NCBI GenBank assembly: GCA_016212515.1
Contig: JACRFZ010000046.1
Span: 1 to 64,000 of the forward strand
Reading direction: 5' to 3'
Length of the DNA stretch: 64,000 bases
DNA from: Candidatus Melainabacteria bacterium
GTDB taxonomy: Bacteria > Cyanobacteriota > Vampirovibrionia > Obscuribacterales > Obscuribacteraceae
Positions 46,575-55,913 of this stretch are shown here, one piece after another. The position numbers were made by a program, and so were the translations under genes. The first letter of the stretch is position 1; every line of letters starts with the position of its first letter. The notes beneath the pieces are model-generated. The model was not told the origin of the DNA, searched no databases, and saw only the letters and a program-made list of their open reading frames with translations.

Positions 46575-46973
46575 ATGTCTAGCGTAATTCAGTACATCGG
46601 CACCGGCAGAAGAAAGTCCGCCACAGCCAGAGTGCGTCTGGTGCCCGGCACCGGCCAGGTAACTATCAACAATCGCACCATGGATGACTATGTGGGCGGT
46701 CGTGATGCTCTGCGCAAAGAGATCTTCGTGGCTTTTCACGCCGCCGACGCCATGAGCCGTTTCGACGTGCATGTGAATGTACGCGGCGGAGGCATTGCCG
46801 GACAGGTTGGCGCCATCCGCCACGGTATCGCCAGAGCCCTCTCAGAGGCTGCTCCTCAGAACCGTCCTATCTTGAGAGGCGAAGGTCTTCTTACCCGTGA
46901 CCCCCGCGTCAAAGAGCGTAAGAAGTATGGTCGCAAGAGAGCTCGTAAGCGCTTCCAGTTCTCCAAGCGCTAA
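46575..46973 (+). CDS. rpsI: Ribosomal protein uS9
   Basis: The S9 C-terminal tail reaches the P-site tRNA. The 132 residues match the family: YIGTGRRKSATARVRLVPG, GGGIAGQVGAIRHGIARAL and the end KKYGRKRARKRFQFSKR with the conserved final Lys-Arg. It is the last gene of the cluster. Confidence 0.98.
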   Translation: MSSVIQYIGTGRRKSATARVRLVPGTGQVTINNRTMDDYVGGRDALRKEIFVAFHAADAMSRFDVHVNVRGGGIAGQVGAIRHGIARALSEAAPQNRPILRGEGLLTRDPRVKERKKYGRKRARKRFQFSKR

Positions 46974-47005
46974 TTCAGCGAGCGACAAGCTCAACTATGG
47001 CAATC

Positions 47006-47040
47006 AAAAGCGCCTCCTGTCGGGGGGGCGCTTTCTGTTT
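47006..47040 (+). terminator. Rho-independent terminator of the ribosomal cluster
   Basis: The stem AAAGCGCCTCC/GGGGGGCGCTTT with a short loop is followed by CTGTTTG. It lies 33 nt after rpsI. Confidence 0.85.
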
Positions 47041-47071
47041 GCTCTTATTTGTTTTGGCTTTGCTTTTGAAA

Positions 47072-47368
47072 CTAGACTTTTTCGTCGGACTTGTTGGGAA
47101 TGATGCCCTTGGCCCGGAAGCCGTTCTGGAAACGTATCAGGGCCACGAAGGCCGAGATGGCTATTAAGCCCGTGGTGGCGATGAAGCCCCAGCCGGCCGG
47201 CTCGTTGTTGTAGACCATGAAGACTCCGGCGGCAAATATGCAGCAGGAGAGGAAAAGGGAGAGCGGAATATATAGGGCTTTGACGGACTGCCAGAATTCA
47301 GCCTTTTCAGCTGCTTCCATGGCCTTGCGCCGCTCTTCTTTTGTCATTGTCGGCTCTGTATCTTGCAT
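47072..47368 (-). CDS. Small membrane protein with two transmembrane helices
   Basis: A 98-residue protein. A charged N-terminus (TKEERRKAMEAAEKAEF) precedes two hydrophobic helices (about 33-53 and 59-78) and a short basic-acidic tail. AGGGAA lies 8 nt before the ATG at 47368. I do not recognise it. It is divergent from the zinc-ribbon/TPR gene. Confidence 0.7.
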   Translation of the reverse strand: MQDTEPTMTKEERRKAMEAAEKAEFWQSVKALYIPLSLFLSCCIFAAGVFMVYNNEPAGWGFIATTGLIAISAFVALIRFQNGFRAKGIIPNKSDEKV

Positions 47369-47463
47369 GTCAAAATTCCCTAAATTGGCTTCAGCTCTTA
47401 TTTTAGCGCATTGTAGCGAGACTTTAGCCGTTCATGTTCTCATCCTGGATGCTAAACTGACAG

Positions 47464-48381
47464 ATGATGTCAAAGTCGAAAGCCCTGGCTACCTACTGTC
47501 CCCACTGTCGGCGTCCCGTCAAAAAACGCCTCAGTTTTTGCCTTGAATGCGGCGAGTTTATTGATAGATATTTAGAATTAGACCCTGCTCCCGCCGGTTT
47601 TGAGCCGCCTCTTCCGGGAGGGCGCCTCTCACGGCGTGCCAGTTCATCAGACTATATGAAATTGGCGCTGCTCGTAGCGGTTTTAGCCCTGGTGTCGATC
47701 TTCGGCGTCACCGCCTACGATGCCATCAAAGACATTACTTGCGTGGCCGGCGATACGGCTGTGAGGAAGGCGAGAGCCTATTTGAGCAAAGGCGAGGATG
47801 AGAATGCCATCAATATTCTTTCCCGCGCCCTCGAGGAAGATAAGTCGGGACGTCATAAAGCATCCATACTTGGTCTTCTCGACCAGAGCCTTTACGAGCG
47901 CGGACTCAAACTTGTGCAGGCCGGGCAATACCGCGATGCCGTCACCTGTTTCAGTCGTATATCGAAAGACTATGTCGGTCGTGAGGAAGTCAACAAGCTT
48001 ATTGCCGATAATTCGGATAAGGCCTTGCCCAGGGAGTTTTCCCAGGTGATGTTGCAGACCGCCGAGGCGGGTAGCCGAGAGCGCCGGGAAGAACTCACCC
48101 GCATGGATAAGGCGGTCATGACTGTTGTCCCTTCCACCGCTCATTTGGAACGCGCCGGCAAGCCTCTCGCTAAGGTCCTCGAGAGCAAGCCCGGAGTTAA
48201 GTTGCTCGCTCCTGCCGAAAGTAGCGTTGATATTTCTCGCTTGCAGCAGATGGCTCGTTACAACGAGCTTCTGGCCGGTTTCTTCAAGAGGCGTACCGGA
48301 CCATCCGCTCAAGTTGCCCAGACCAGTGTCGAGCCTCCCACCTTTGAAGAGTGGGTGCTGGGTGGAAGAAAAGAATTTTGA
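47464..48381 (+). CDS. Zinc-ribbon, membrane-anchored TPR-like protein
   Basis: A 305-residue protein. Residues 12-29 are a zinc ribbon, CPHC-x10-CLEC. One membrane helix follows (about 64-84, MKLALLVAVLALVSIFGV), then helical TPR-like units (AINILSRALEEDKSGRHKA; GLKLVQAGQYRDAVTCFSRI). The design places the zinc ribbon in the cytosol and the TPR part outside, or the reverse. It lies 29 nt before the GT-C glycosyltransferase gene and is likely co-transcribed with it. The start ATG lacks a good ribosome site. Confidence 0.8.
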   Translation: MMSKSKALATYCPHCRRPVKKRLSFCLECGEFIDRYLELDPAPAGFEPPLPGGRLSRRASSSDYMKLALLVAVLALVSIFGVTAYDAIKDITCVAGDTAVRKARAYLSKGEDENAINILSRALEEDKSGRHKASILGLLDQSLYERGLKLVQAGQYRDAVTCFSRISKDYVGREEVNKLIADNSDKALPREFSQVMLQTAEAGSRERREELTRMDKAVMTVVPSTAHLERAGKPLAKVLESKPGVKLLAPAESSVDISRLQQMARYNELLAGFFKRRTGPSAQVAQTSVEPPTFEEWVLGGRKEF

Positions 48382-48410
48382 TAGGCCCTCATGCTGAACT
48401 GGCAAACTAA

Positions 48411-50720
48411 ATGATTTTTCGCCGCGACAAGAAGCCGCTTAAAACAGATGCCGTCAATGCCAACTGGAGGGTTCGCATTCAACCGGCTATTTACGCCGCT
48501 CTTCTTCTGGCGGTAGTCTTTCTAAGCCATGCTGCTACCCTCTGGAACGGTTTCGTACTGGACGACAAATTCAATGTCAGACCCTTTGGGGCAGTCTCTA
48601 TTGCCAAGGAAAAGTGGGAACCGGTCTGGTATGAAATTTATACTGATGCCTTTCAGAAGCCTCTCTCGGAGCCTCTGAAACGACTGACTCTAGCCATCGA
48701 CTATCAAAGCGGCCATTTAAACTCGCCCGGTGTCTACCACGCTACCAATCTCCTCCTTGCCGCTTTTGGTGTGCTTCTAGCTTTTTTCTTGCTCAATAAG
48801 CTCTGTGATTTGCTGTCGGCCCACGGGCATAAGCGCATTTCCTATGCTTTGCCTCTCTTTGCCTGTGCGCTATTCGCCGCCCATCCCCTGGGTAGTGAGT
48901 CGGTGGCGTATATTTCAGGACGTTCGCCTTTGCTCTGTTTTGTCATTTACATGGGTACCTGTTTGCTCTTTCTGAAAGGCTTTACGGCTCGCACCGTAAG
49001 TGGTGCAGTGTTTTTCAGCCTGACCAGCTATCTGGGCATTGTGCTTTGCCTCTTTTCCTCTTGCCAGGCCCTTACTTTGCCCTGGACCATTTTGATTCTG
49101 GCCCTCATGACCAGACCAAAAAACACTACCTGGAGAGACTTCCTCTACGAGCGCAGCTACGAACTGGGCAGTATGCTTTTAGTAGCTTTAGCTCTGCCGT
49201 TTGTCCTCCTCTTTTCCAATCAAGTGCCGGAACTTTATTTGAGCGGCGTCCCTGTTCCCGATGCAGTGCCTTATTATTGCAGTCAGTTAAAAGCGCTGGT
49301 TATCTATTACCTGCGCGTTTTCTTCTTGCCCTTTGGTCTTTCCATTCATCCGGGCTGGCTGACCGTAGACACCGCTCCTGATCTGGTTGCCGCTCTGGGG
49401 GGATTGCTTTTGGCCCTGGCCTGTGGCGGTCTGTACATACTGCGCCGAAGACCCTTAAGTCTTCTTGGCTTGACCTGCTTCTTTTTTGGATTGGTGCCTT
49501 CTCTTTTCCCCTCCGGTATTGCTGCCCACGGTGCACGTTTCTATTTTTCCTATTTTGGGCTTTGCCTTCTAGTGAGCGATCTGGTCTTTCATCTGTCCCG
49601 CGGCTTCAAGCTTGACCAGGTGGAACTGGCTCATCGCGGTTATAGCCGTAAGGCCGCTATTTATCTGGCTTTACCTCTTTTGGTCCTGGCTGGTCTTTCC
49701 AACTGGCGCGATCACGCTTATTTGGGTAATGAGAGTCTTATTGGCGGCAGCATTCGCCTCAACAAAGATGATTCCTACATGCAGGCCTTATTGTCTCTGC
49801 ATTTGACCCTGACCGGTGGTGAAAAGCTGGAGCGGGGTATGAAGGAAGCCGAGGCGGCCATTAGAAAGAATCAGGAACTGGCCCTTGGATATCTGGCTAT
49901 GGCCTATTACAACGAGGCTAAGCGCAGCTATGGGTCCAGTCTTTTTCACTTTGAACGGGCCCTATTGCTTACGCAAAAGTACAGGCTGGGTGACCGTCTG
50001 GCTGGTTTTGCCCGCGGCGGTATTGCTCGTTCTATGGCGGCCATGGATATGTTGAGCACCGCTAACGAAGTGAAGAAAGTACATGATTTTGCTAAGGAAG
50101 GCATCAAATTTGAGCCCACCATGGCCAAGAATTATCTGGCTCTGGGGCGGGCCCTCTTTGCCGAGGGCAAGCCGGAGTCGGCTGAACTGGCCTGCCGCCA
50201 GTACGACAAAGGCCGGCGTTTTGATTTGAATGACCCCGATTTTGCCAGACCAGTGGCCGAAGCTGCCCTCAAAACCGGATACAGAGAGCGCATGGAACAA
50301 GCTTACGGCTCAGCCAAGTTGGTCAATCGGCTCAACAACAACTCCTATACAAGACTCCTTTATGCCCGCGCTGCCCTTGAATCGGGGCGCTTACACAAGG
50401 GCTTTGCCATCATGTCCGACTATTGCGACAATACGCCCAAGCCTTCGGCGGAAGCCCTCTTGATTCTCTCCGCTCTGGAGAAACAAAGCAATAGAAAGGC
50501 TCTTTCGGACTGGTATTTAGCCGGTGCCAGGGCGCTTGATAAAGACATCGAGAAGAAAGTGAGACTGCACCTGGTGGTGCCGCCCAAGCCCACTCGTGAC
50601 AAAGACAACGAGGGACCGGAGCGTTTAAGTCCGAATAAAGCCAGGGTCAAGCCGGATGGTGCTCTGGAATTGCCCTCTACCAGTCCTCCAACTCCTTCTC
50701 CAGTTCCTTCTCCTCGCTGA
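48411..50720 (+). CDS. TMTC-like GT-C membrane glycosyltransferase with TPR tail
   Basis: A 769-residue protein. About ten membrane helices occupy residues 25-440. The first luminal/periplasmic loop reads [13 protein letters not shown], with an Asp pair typical of GT-C catalysis, then [29 protein letters not shown] and [18 protein letters not shown]. These follow the pattern of bacterial and animal TMTC O-mannosyltransferases that use a polyprenyl-phosphate sugar. The C-terminal half holds TPR-like repeats ([41 protein letters not shown]), then a Pro-rich tail. Its acceptor is unknown. Its 3' end overlaps the convergent DUF255 gene by 44 nt. Confidence 0.82.
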   Translation: MIFRRDKKPLKTDAVNANWRVRIQPAIYAALLLAVVFLSHAATLWNGFVLDDKFNVRPFGAVSIAKEKWEPVWYEIYTDAFQKPLSEPLKRLTLAIDYQSGHLNSPGVYHATNLLLAAFGVLLAFFLLNKLCDLLSAHGHKRISYALPLFACALFAAHPLGSESVAYISGRSPLLCFVIYMGTCLLFLKGFTARTVSGAVFFSLTSYLGIVLCLFSSCQALTLPWTILILALMTRPKNTTWRDFLYERSYELGSMLLVALALPFVLLFSNQVPELYLSGVPVPDAVPYYCSQLKALVIYYLRVFFLPFGLSIHPGWLTVDTAPDLVAALGGLLLALACGGLYILRRRPLSLLGLTCFFFGLVPSLFPSGIAAHGARFYFSYFGLCLLVSDLVFHLSRGFKLDQVELAHRGYSRKAAIYLALPLLVLAGLSNWRDHAYLGNESLIGGSIRLNKDDSYMQALLSLHLTLTGGEKLERGMKEAEAAIRKNQELALGYLAMAYYNEAKRSYGSSLFHFERALLLTQKYRLGDRLAGFARGGIARSMAAMDMLSTANEVKKVHDFAKEGIKFEPTMAKNYLALGRALFAEGKPESAELACRQYDKGRRFDLNDPDFARPVAEAALKTGYRERMEQAYGSAKLVNRLNNNSYTRLLYARAALESGRLHKGFAIMSDYCDNTPKPSAEALLILSALEKQSNRKALSDWYLAGARALDKDIEKKVRLHLVVPPKPTRDKDNEGPERLSPNKARVKPDGALELPSTSPPTPSPVPSPR

Positions 50721-52824
50721 TTGGTTTTTGACAGCTGAAGTTCCGGCAAATATAAATTGTGGTTTTGCCCAGTGCCGGTCTGTCTTTGAAGAGAAACTGA
50801 GTGACTTCCTTTTCCCGTCCTACGGCTACTACTTTGCCCGGACTGTAGGTCTTGTAGATTTTGAAGAGTGGTGCCAACTCCTCTTCCTGTGGCACTTCCG
50901 GTAGCACCACCGCCACTTCTCTTGGTTTGGAGAGGGAAAAATCAAGGCAACATAGGAGGTTGGCAAATTGATCCGAAAGGCGGGTCAGATTGGGTCCATA
51001 CAGGTTTAGAACCGCCTGGGCGGCCCTGGCGTAGCGCTCCAGACCGGTCAGGTGAAAAAGCCGCAAAAGACTCATGGCGGCGACGGAGGTGCCGGACGGT
51101 ACGGAGCCGTCGAAATGACTTCTGGGTCTGACGATGAGGGTTTCGTGATCGCTGGCTGTGTAATAGAAGCCGCCCTCTTCATCGTCCTGAAAGAGAGTCA
51201 ACATAGAATCAGCCAGTTCTATGGCCGTATTCAACCACCTGGGCTGGGCGTCCACCGAGACCAGGTCCAGGAGGGCCTGGATGGTGCAGGCATAGTCGTC
51301 CAGGTAGCCGTCTAGTTTGGCCAGACCTTTGCCTTCGAGAGTTTTTCCCCAGACCCGTTTGAGTCGGTTTCCCTCTTTTAGATTTTCCAGTATGAAATTC
51401 ATGCCCTTGAGGGCGGTATGCAAATAGGTCTTTTCACCCGTGACCTGGTAGGCCTCTACGAAAGCCGAGAGCATGAGGCTGTTCCAGGAGGTGAGAACCT
51501 TCTCGTCTCGACCCGGTCGGACTCGTTTCTCTCTGGCGGTAAGGACGACCTGAGAGAGTTTCTCCAGCCTTTCCAGAAAAGCCTCTGTGGTCAAATCCCT
51601 TTCTTTCGCCAGTTTTTCCGGGTGCGCGGCCAGGTGTAAGACCGAGTTGCCGTGTTCGAAATTACCGGCTTCGCTGACGCCCATGATATCTGCAAACCAG
51701 ATACCGTCTCGTTCTCCCAGGATATCTATAATTTCTCTTCTGGTGAAGACATAGTATTTGCCTTCTACACCTTCCGAGTCGGCATCCAGGCTGGAGTAGA
51801 AAGCGCCCGCTTCGGTCTCCAGTTCTCTTTTGGTAAAGCTTAGAATGCCGCGAGCGACGCTCAACCAGTACTTGTCGCCGGTGACAAGATAGCCGTCCAG
51901 ATAGGTTCTGGCCAGGAGGGCATTGTCATAGAGCATCTTTTCGAAGTGCGGTACCAGCCACTTGCGGTCCACGGAGTAGCGGGCAAAGCCGCCGCCCAGA
52001 TGGTCGTGGATTCCACCTATAGCCATACCGTTTAAGCTGGTTTTGACTAGATTGAGGCAGTCGGCTTTACGGGAGTCTTGTACCTGAGAAGCACGATCTT
52101 GCGCTCTCAGGCAAAGCTCCAGGGCGAATGTATGGGGGAACTTGGGCGCACCGCCAAAGCCTCCATAAGTGGAATCAAAGTTACGCAGCAATTTCTCCAG
52201 GGCACTGGATATGGTGCCGTAGTTTAGATAATCAGCGCCGGTACTCTCTCCGCCCGCCTCCTTATCAGCTTTCACCCGCTCCATGAGCTGAATGTGTTCG
52301 GTTAGTTCACCGGCCGAGGCCATCAGGTCATCCTGGTTGTTTTGCCAGGCCAGTTGAATCTGCTTGAGCACCCGTTTGAAGGAGGGCATGCCGTGATGAT
52401 CAATGGGAGGGAAATAAGTGCCGCCGAAGAAGGGCTTCAGATCGGGAGTGAGAAAGACGGTCATGGGCCAGCCGCCGTGCCCGGTCATCAACTGCACGGC
52501 TTTCATGTAGATTTCGTCGATGTCGGTGCGCTCTTCCCGGTCTACCTTTATGTTGACAAAACCTTCGTTCATGAGAGCGGCGGTAGTATCGTCTTCGAAG
52601 CTTTCATGTTCCATGACGTGACACCAGTGGCAGGCAGCATAGCCTACCGACAGCAGGATGGGCTTGTTCTCCGCCCGAGCCTTACTGAGAGCTTCTTCGC
52701 CCCAGGGATACCACTGCACGGGATTATAAGCGTGCTGCTGTAAATAGGTGCTGGTCTCATTTACAAGGTGATTGGGCTTCCTTGGGGGATGGCTTGTGGT
52801 CTTGCCCTTTTCGCTTGCTTTCAA
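50677..52824 (-). CDS. DUF255 thioredoxin-fold protein (YyaL/SPATA20 family)
   Basis: A 715-residue protein. The N-terminal 170 residues are the DUF255 thioredoxin-like domain: [13 protein letters not shown], the CxxC-type site [16 protein letters not shown], then [14 protein letters not shown] and [12 protein letters not shown]. The rest is an (alpha/alpha) barrel like those of N-acylglucosamine epimerases ([33 protein letters not shown]). The family is widespread, but its function is not settled; a redox or sugar role is proposed. It starts with TTG overlapping the stop of the upstream GT4 gene (TTGA). Confidence 0.93.
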   Translation of the reverse strand: MKASEKGKTTSHPPRKPNHLVNETSTYLQQHAYNPVQWYPWGEEALSKARAENKPILLSVGYAACHWCHVMEHESFEDDTTAALMNEGFVNIKVDREERTDIDEIYMKAVQLMTGHGGWPMTVFLTPDLKPFFGGTYFPPIDHHGMPSFKRVLKQIQLAWQNNQDDLMASAGELTEHIQLMERVKADKEAGGESTGADYLNYGTISSALEKLLRNFDSTYGGFGGAPKFPHTFALELCLRAQDRASQVQDSRKADCLNLVKTSLNGMAIGGIHDHLGGGFARYSVDRKWLVPHFEKMLYDNALLARTYLDGYLVTGDKYWLSVARGILSFTKRELETEAGAFYSSLDADSEGVEGKYYVFTRREIIDILGERDGIWFADIMGVSEAGNFEHGNSVLHLAAHPEKLAKERDLTTEAFLERLEKLSQVVLTAREKRVRPGRDEKVLTSWNSLMLSAFVEAYQVTGEKTYLHTALKGMNFILENLKEGNRLKRVWGKTLEGKGLAKLDGYLDDYACTIQALLDLVSVDAQPRWLNTAIELADSMLTLFQDDEEGGFYYTASDHETLIVRPRSHFDGSVPSGTSVAAMSLLRLFHLTGLERYARAAQAVLNLYGPNLTRLSDQFANLLCCLDFSLSKPREVAVVLPEVPQEEELAPLFKIYKTYSPGKVVAVGREKEVTQFLFKDRPALGKTTIYICRNFSCQKPISEEKELEKELEDW

Positions 52825-53972
52825 AATGCCGCTCCTTGTTTCAGTACTTGTTTATAGGCGCTCTCCGTCAACTCAACGGTTTTGTCCCAGGTGACGGTGG
52901 CGGCCTTGACCATAGCCTTTTGCTTGAGTGAAGAGAGGAAGAGCTTGTCTTCCATAAGCTTTCGCATGTGTCTGGCCAGCTCATGATGGTCTAGATGCTC
53001 ATGCAAGATGAGGGAGTCGACTCCGTCTTCTAGAACCTCGGTGACGCCAGCCATGCTGCTAACGATGGCCGGTAGACCTTTGAGCATGGCTTCTATGGGT
53101 GACATGCCGAAGGCTTCGCATTTGCTGGGTACGACGATGACCTGGCAGCGATCCTTGATGTTCTCCAGATCTCTTTGAAAGCCGAGCAATTCCACTTCCT
53201 CGTCAAGATTATGCAGGCGAGCCGTTAATCTGTTGCCGGGACTGTCCTTCATGCCCACCACGAGCAACTTGAATTTGAGTCTGTCTTTTTTCAGCAGGGC
53301 GCAGGCTTTATATAGGGTGTCGAGACCTTTCTTACGATAGCCTTTGCCTATGAATAAGAATGTAAATGTTGTCGGCTCTGCTTCCGCTTTTACCGCGCTT
53401 TGCAGCTCTGCTCCCGGCGGCACTATCAAGTAAGGAAAGCGCACTTCGTCCTCAATCCCATATGTTTCATAATAATCGCGGCGGCAAATCTGGGATACAA
53501 AAATGCGTAACTTGGTGCTTTTCAAAAGTTCTTCATCTTGCCGGAGGCGAATTTTATAAGGTCCGGCCAGTTGCAGCTTTACTTCATTGATGAGGCGCTC
53601 GAGCGGGTCGCCGCTAATGGAAAATCGCTTGACGGTGTGTTGATGGAAGGTGACAATATCAGCTCCTTTGACGGGGCAGTGTTGCGAGTGCACCAGGTCG
53701 AAGCGAGCTGCCGCCAGGAGTTTGCTCAGCTCTTCATAGTTGTAATTGAGGCGCTCTGCTTTGGAGAGCTTCTTCTTCGGCTGCGGCACTGTTAAGACCG
53801 TGAGCCCCGGCTCTTGCAAGTCTGTCTTGCTCTCCTGGCATAAGACCGTCACTTTGTGCCCTTTTTTCAGCAGGGCTTGAACAAGCTTGAAGGCATAAAG
53901 TTCCAGCCCGCCTCCGGCGGGGTCGAACATCCTCACTACCATGGCCAGATTTAGTTGTTCTGACCCGGCCAT
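52821..53972 (-). CDS. Family 4 glycosyltransferase (GT-B fold)
   Basis: About 383 residues. The N-terminal Rossmann half has the family '[20 protein letters not shown]' turn, and the C-terminal half has [18 protein letters not shown] and the donor-binding [19 protein letters not shown] with the E-x7-E pair. The acceptor is unknown; LPS, capsule or lipid glycosylation is likely. I chose the ATG at 53972 (10 nt after AAGGA); a TTG at 53978 is the alternative. It is the third gene of the trxB operon. Confidence 0.9.
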   Translation of the reverse strand: MAGSEQLNLAMVVRMFDPAGGGLELYAFKLVQALLKKGHKVTVLCQESKTDLQEPGLTVLTVPQPKKKLSKAERLNYNYEELSKLLAAARFDLVHSQHCPVKGADIVTFHQHTVKRFSISGDPLERLINEVKLQLAGPYKIRLRQDEELLKSTKLRIFVSQICRRDYYETYGIEDEVRFPYLIVPPGAELQSAVKAEAEPTTFTFLFIGKGYRKKGLDTLYKACALLKKDRLKFKLLVVGMKDSPGNRLTARLHNLDEEVELLGFQRDLENIKDRCQVIVVPSKCEAFGMSPIEAMLKGLPAIVSSMAGVTEVLEDGVDSLILHEHLDHHELARHMRKLMEDKLFLSSLKQKAMVKAATVTWDKTVELTESAYKQVLKQGAAF

Positions 53973-53990
53973 TGGCAATCTGTCCTTCGA

Positions 53991-54725
53991 TTAAATGCTA
54001 AGACAGGCGTTTAGCCCGTCGTAAAGGTGTACATTGGCATCTAGCACGCCTTTCAGCCCATACTCGACGCTGGATTTTTGGCCGCGCTCCTGAAAGAAAC
54101 AGGCAAGTGCGATAGATTCCTGACTATGTTCCGATTCCACCGTCACGTGGTCGAACCATATATGGTGCTGCAGCCCGAGGCTGGAAAAGGCCTTTTGCAA
54201 GGCTTTGAATTCTTCCATGGCCATGATTTCCGTGGCGGTGATGGCTCCGGCGGCAATGGCCGCTCTGGCGCCGTTGCCTTTACCCTTAAGTTCTGCGGGA
54301 ATGAAGGCCGCCCTGGGAAAGTAAAAGGGCGTGACGGCTTTGATGAAAGTTTTGATGCCGCTTTGCACCGGTGTGAGCCGATATTCTTCCGGTGCTACAC
54401 CGCTTTGCCAGGCCAGATCTTGCAACTGTAACTGGTGGCGTCCCTCTACAACACCGTTACCGTACTCATTGCGAACATTTTCAAGAATGAAACCGACGGC
54501 TTCTTCCGGCATGATGGTAGCAGCTTTCAGAAGCAGCCGCCGTAAGTGAGAGGCGTGGGCGTCGTAGTTCTTTAAAAGAGCGGAGACTTGCTTGAGGGAA
54601 AGAGAGCCGGTCTCGGCCAGAGAGTTGAGACGATCGAAGATTTCATGCTTGCAGCAAGGATGCTCGACTACAATTTCTTGCAGCCAGGCACTGGAATCTA
54701 CCCGGGAAATTATGCCTTGAGCCAT
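53991..54725 (-). CDS. Heme-oxygenase-like diiron (HDO superfamily) protein
   Basis: A 244-residue all-helical protein. Motifs fit the iron-containing HDO/TenA-like redox family: Glu in EIVVEHPCC, His in DAHASHLRRLL, E...H in NVRNEYGNGVVEGRHQL, and FDHVTVESEHSQESIAL near the C-terminus, where metal-binding His/Glu/Asp are expected. Known members oxidise fatty acids, p-aminobenzoate precursors or amino acids; the substrate here is not known. The ATG at 54725 has GAGG 9 nt upstream; a TTG at 54734 would abut that site. It lies 11 nt after trxB. Confidence 0.7.
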   Translation of the reverse strand: MAQGIISRVDSSAWLQEIVVEHPCCKHEIFDRLNSLAETGSLSLKQVSALLKNYDAHASHLRRLLLKAATIMPEEAVGFILENVRNEYGNGVVEGRHQLQLQDLAWQSGVAPEEYRLTPVQSGIKTFIKAVTPFYFPRAAFIPAELKGKGNGARAAIAAGAITATEIMAMEEFKALQKAFSSLGLQHHIWFDHVTVESEHSQESIALACFFQERGQKSSVEYGLKGVLDANVHLYDGLNACLSI

Positions 54726-54736
54726 GAGCACCAACC

Positions 54737-55726
54737 TCAGCCCTTCTGGGCTACAGGTTCCTTGGCTTCAGCCTGAGACTTTCCCACGCTGTTTCCTTCT
54801 TCGTGTTCATTTTCTAAAAGCCATTGCGCTTCCAGGGCGGCCATGCAACCGGTACCGGCGGCGGTGATAGCCTGCCTGTATAGTTCGTCTTGCACGTCGC
54901 CGGCGGCGAAGACGCCTTTCACGGAAGTCTTCACACCGTCTGTTTTGATATAGCCGTTTTCCGTAAGCTCCAGTTGACCTACGAACAGTTCGGTGTTGGG
55001 TTTGTGCCCGATGGCGATGAAGACGCCGTCGGCAGGGTGTTCTGTGACCACATTTGTTTTGATGTTGCGGATGCGAATGCCGGTAACCTGGCCTTCTTCC
55101 ACATCGAGAATATCTTCTACGACGCTGTCGAGGATGAACTTCACTTTTTCATTGGACTTGGCCCGGTTGGCCATGATGGCCGAAGCTCGGAACGAATCTC
55201 TTCTGTGGATTACCGTCACTGAGGAGGCAAAACGTGTGAGGAAAGTGGCTTCCTCCAGCGCGGTGTCGCCGCCGCCCACTACGAAAACTTCTTTATCCCG
55301 GAAGAAAAAGCCGTCGCAGGTGGCGCAAGCTGATACTCCGTGACCCATGAGCTTGCTTTCGGAGGGCAGACCGAGCAGTTTTGCCGAGGCCCCGGTGCCG
55401 ATGATCAAGCAGTCCGTGTGGATTTCATCGGAGCTGGTTTTGAGTTTGAAAGGGCGGCTTGAGAGGTCTACCGATTCGGCGTTGTCGTAAATGAACTGTG
55501 TGCCGAAGCGCTCTGCTTGCTTATGCATCTCTTCCATGAGCTCTGGTCCGAGAATGCCATTTGGAAAGCCGGGAAAGTTTTCCACGTCTGAGGTGATGGT
55601 AAGTTGGCCGCCTGCCTGCAGCCCTTGAATGACCAGGGGCTCGAGATTGGCTCTTGCCGCGTAAATGGCAGCAGTGAGACCGGCTGAACCCGAACCGAGG
55701 ATAGTTACTTTCTTCTTTATTACCAT
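54737..55726 (-). CDS. trxB: Thioredoxin reductase
   Basis: An FAD enzyme that passes electrons from NADPH to thioredoxin-like proteins. It shows the FAD motif GSGSAG (11-16), the redox pair CATC (Cys134 and Cys137) and the NADPH motif GGGDTA (151-156), then HRRDSFRAS and GVFAAGDVQDELYRQAITAAGTG. The ATG at 55726 (GGTGGAG 7 nt upstream) gives 329 residues, close to the usual 320; the 55777 start would add an unlikely leader. The last 20 residues are a charged tail. It is the first gene of an operon that ends in a thioredoxin-fold DUF255 protein. Confidence 0.96.
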   Translation of the reverse strand: MVIKKKVTILGSGSAGLTAAIYAARANLEPLVIQGLQAGGQLTITSDVENFPGFPNGILGPELMEEMHKQAERFGTQFIYDNAESVDLSSRPFKLKTSSDEIHTDCLIIGTGASAKLLGLPSESKLMGHGVSACATCDGFFFRDKEVFVVGGGDTALEEATFLTRFASSVTVIHRRDSFRASAIMANRAKSNEKVKFILDSVVEDILDVEEGQVTGIRIRNIKTNVVTEHPADGVFIAIGHKPNTELFVGQLELTENGYIKTDGVKTSVKGVFAAGDVQDELYRQAITAAGTGCMAALEAQWLLENEHEEGNSVGKSQAEAKEPVAQKG

Positions 55727-55805
55727 GGCAAGCTCCACCTGGAGGAAAAGAGGCATTCCTGGCCTGCTTAAGGCCATCTGGAGCGCTCCCTATAGAACAC
55801 CTCTA

Positions 55806-55833
55806 ATTGTATTGTTGATGAGCTTAGTTTGAA
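55806..55833 (-). promoter_or_regulatory. Candidate promoter of the trxB operon
   Basis: On the - strand, TTCAAA (55833-55828) and TACAAT (55811-55806) are separated by 16 nt. The -10 matches 5 of 6 bases and the -35 matches 4 of 6. The leader to trxB would be about 70 nt. Confidence 0.35.
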
Positions 55834-55913
55834 CAGTTTCAATTGAACTTAAGCGATAAGTTAAGCAGTGCCCTTGGCATCCGTGTCGATGGTCGGGTCT
55901 TTCAGCTTACCCT

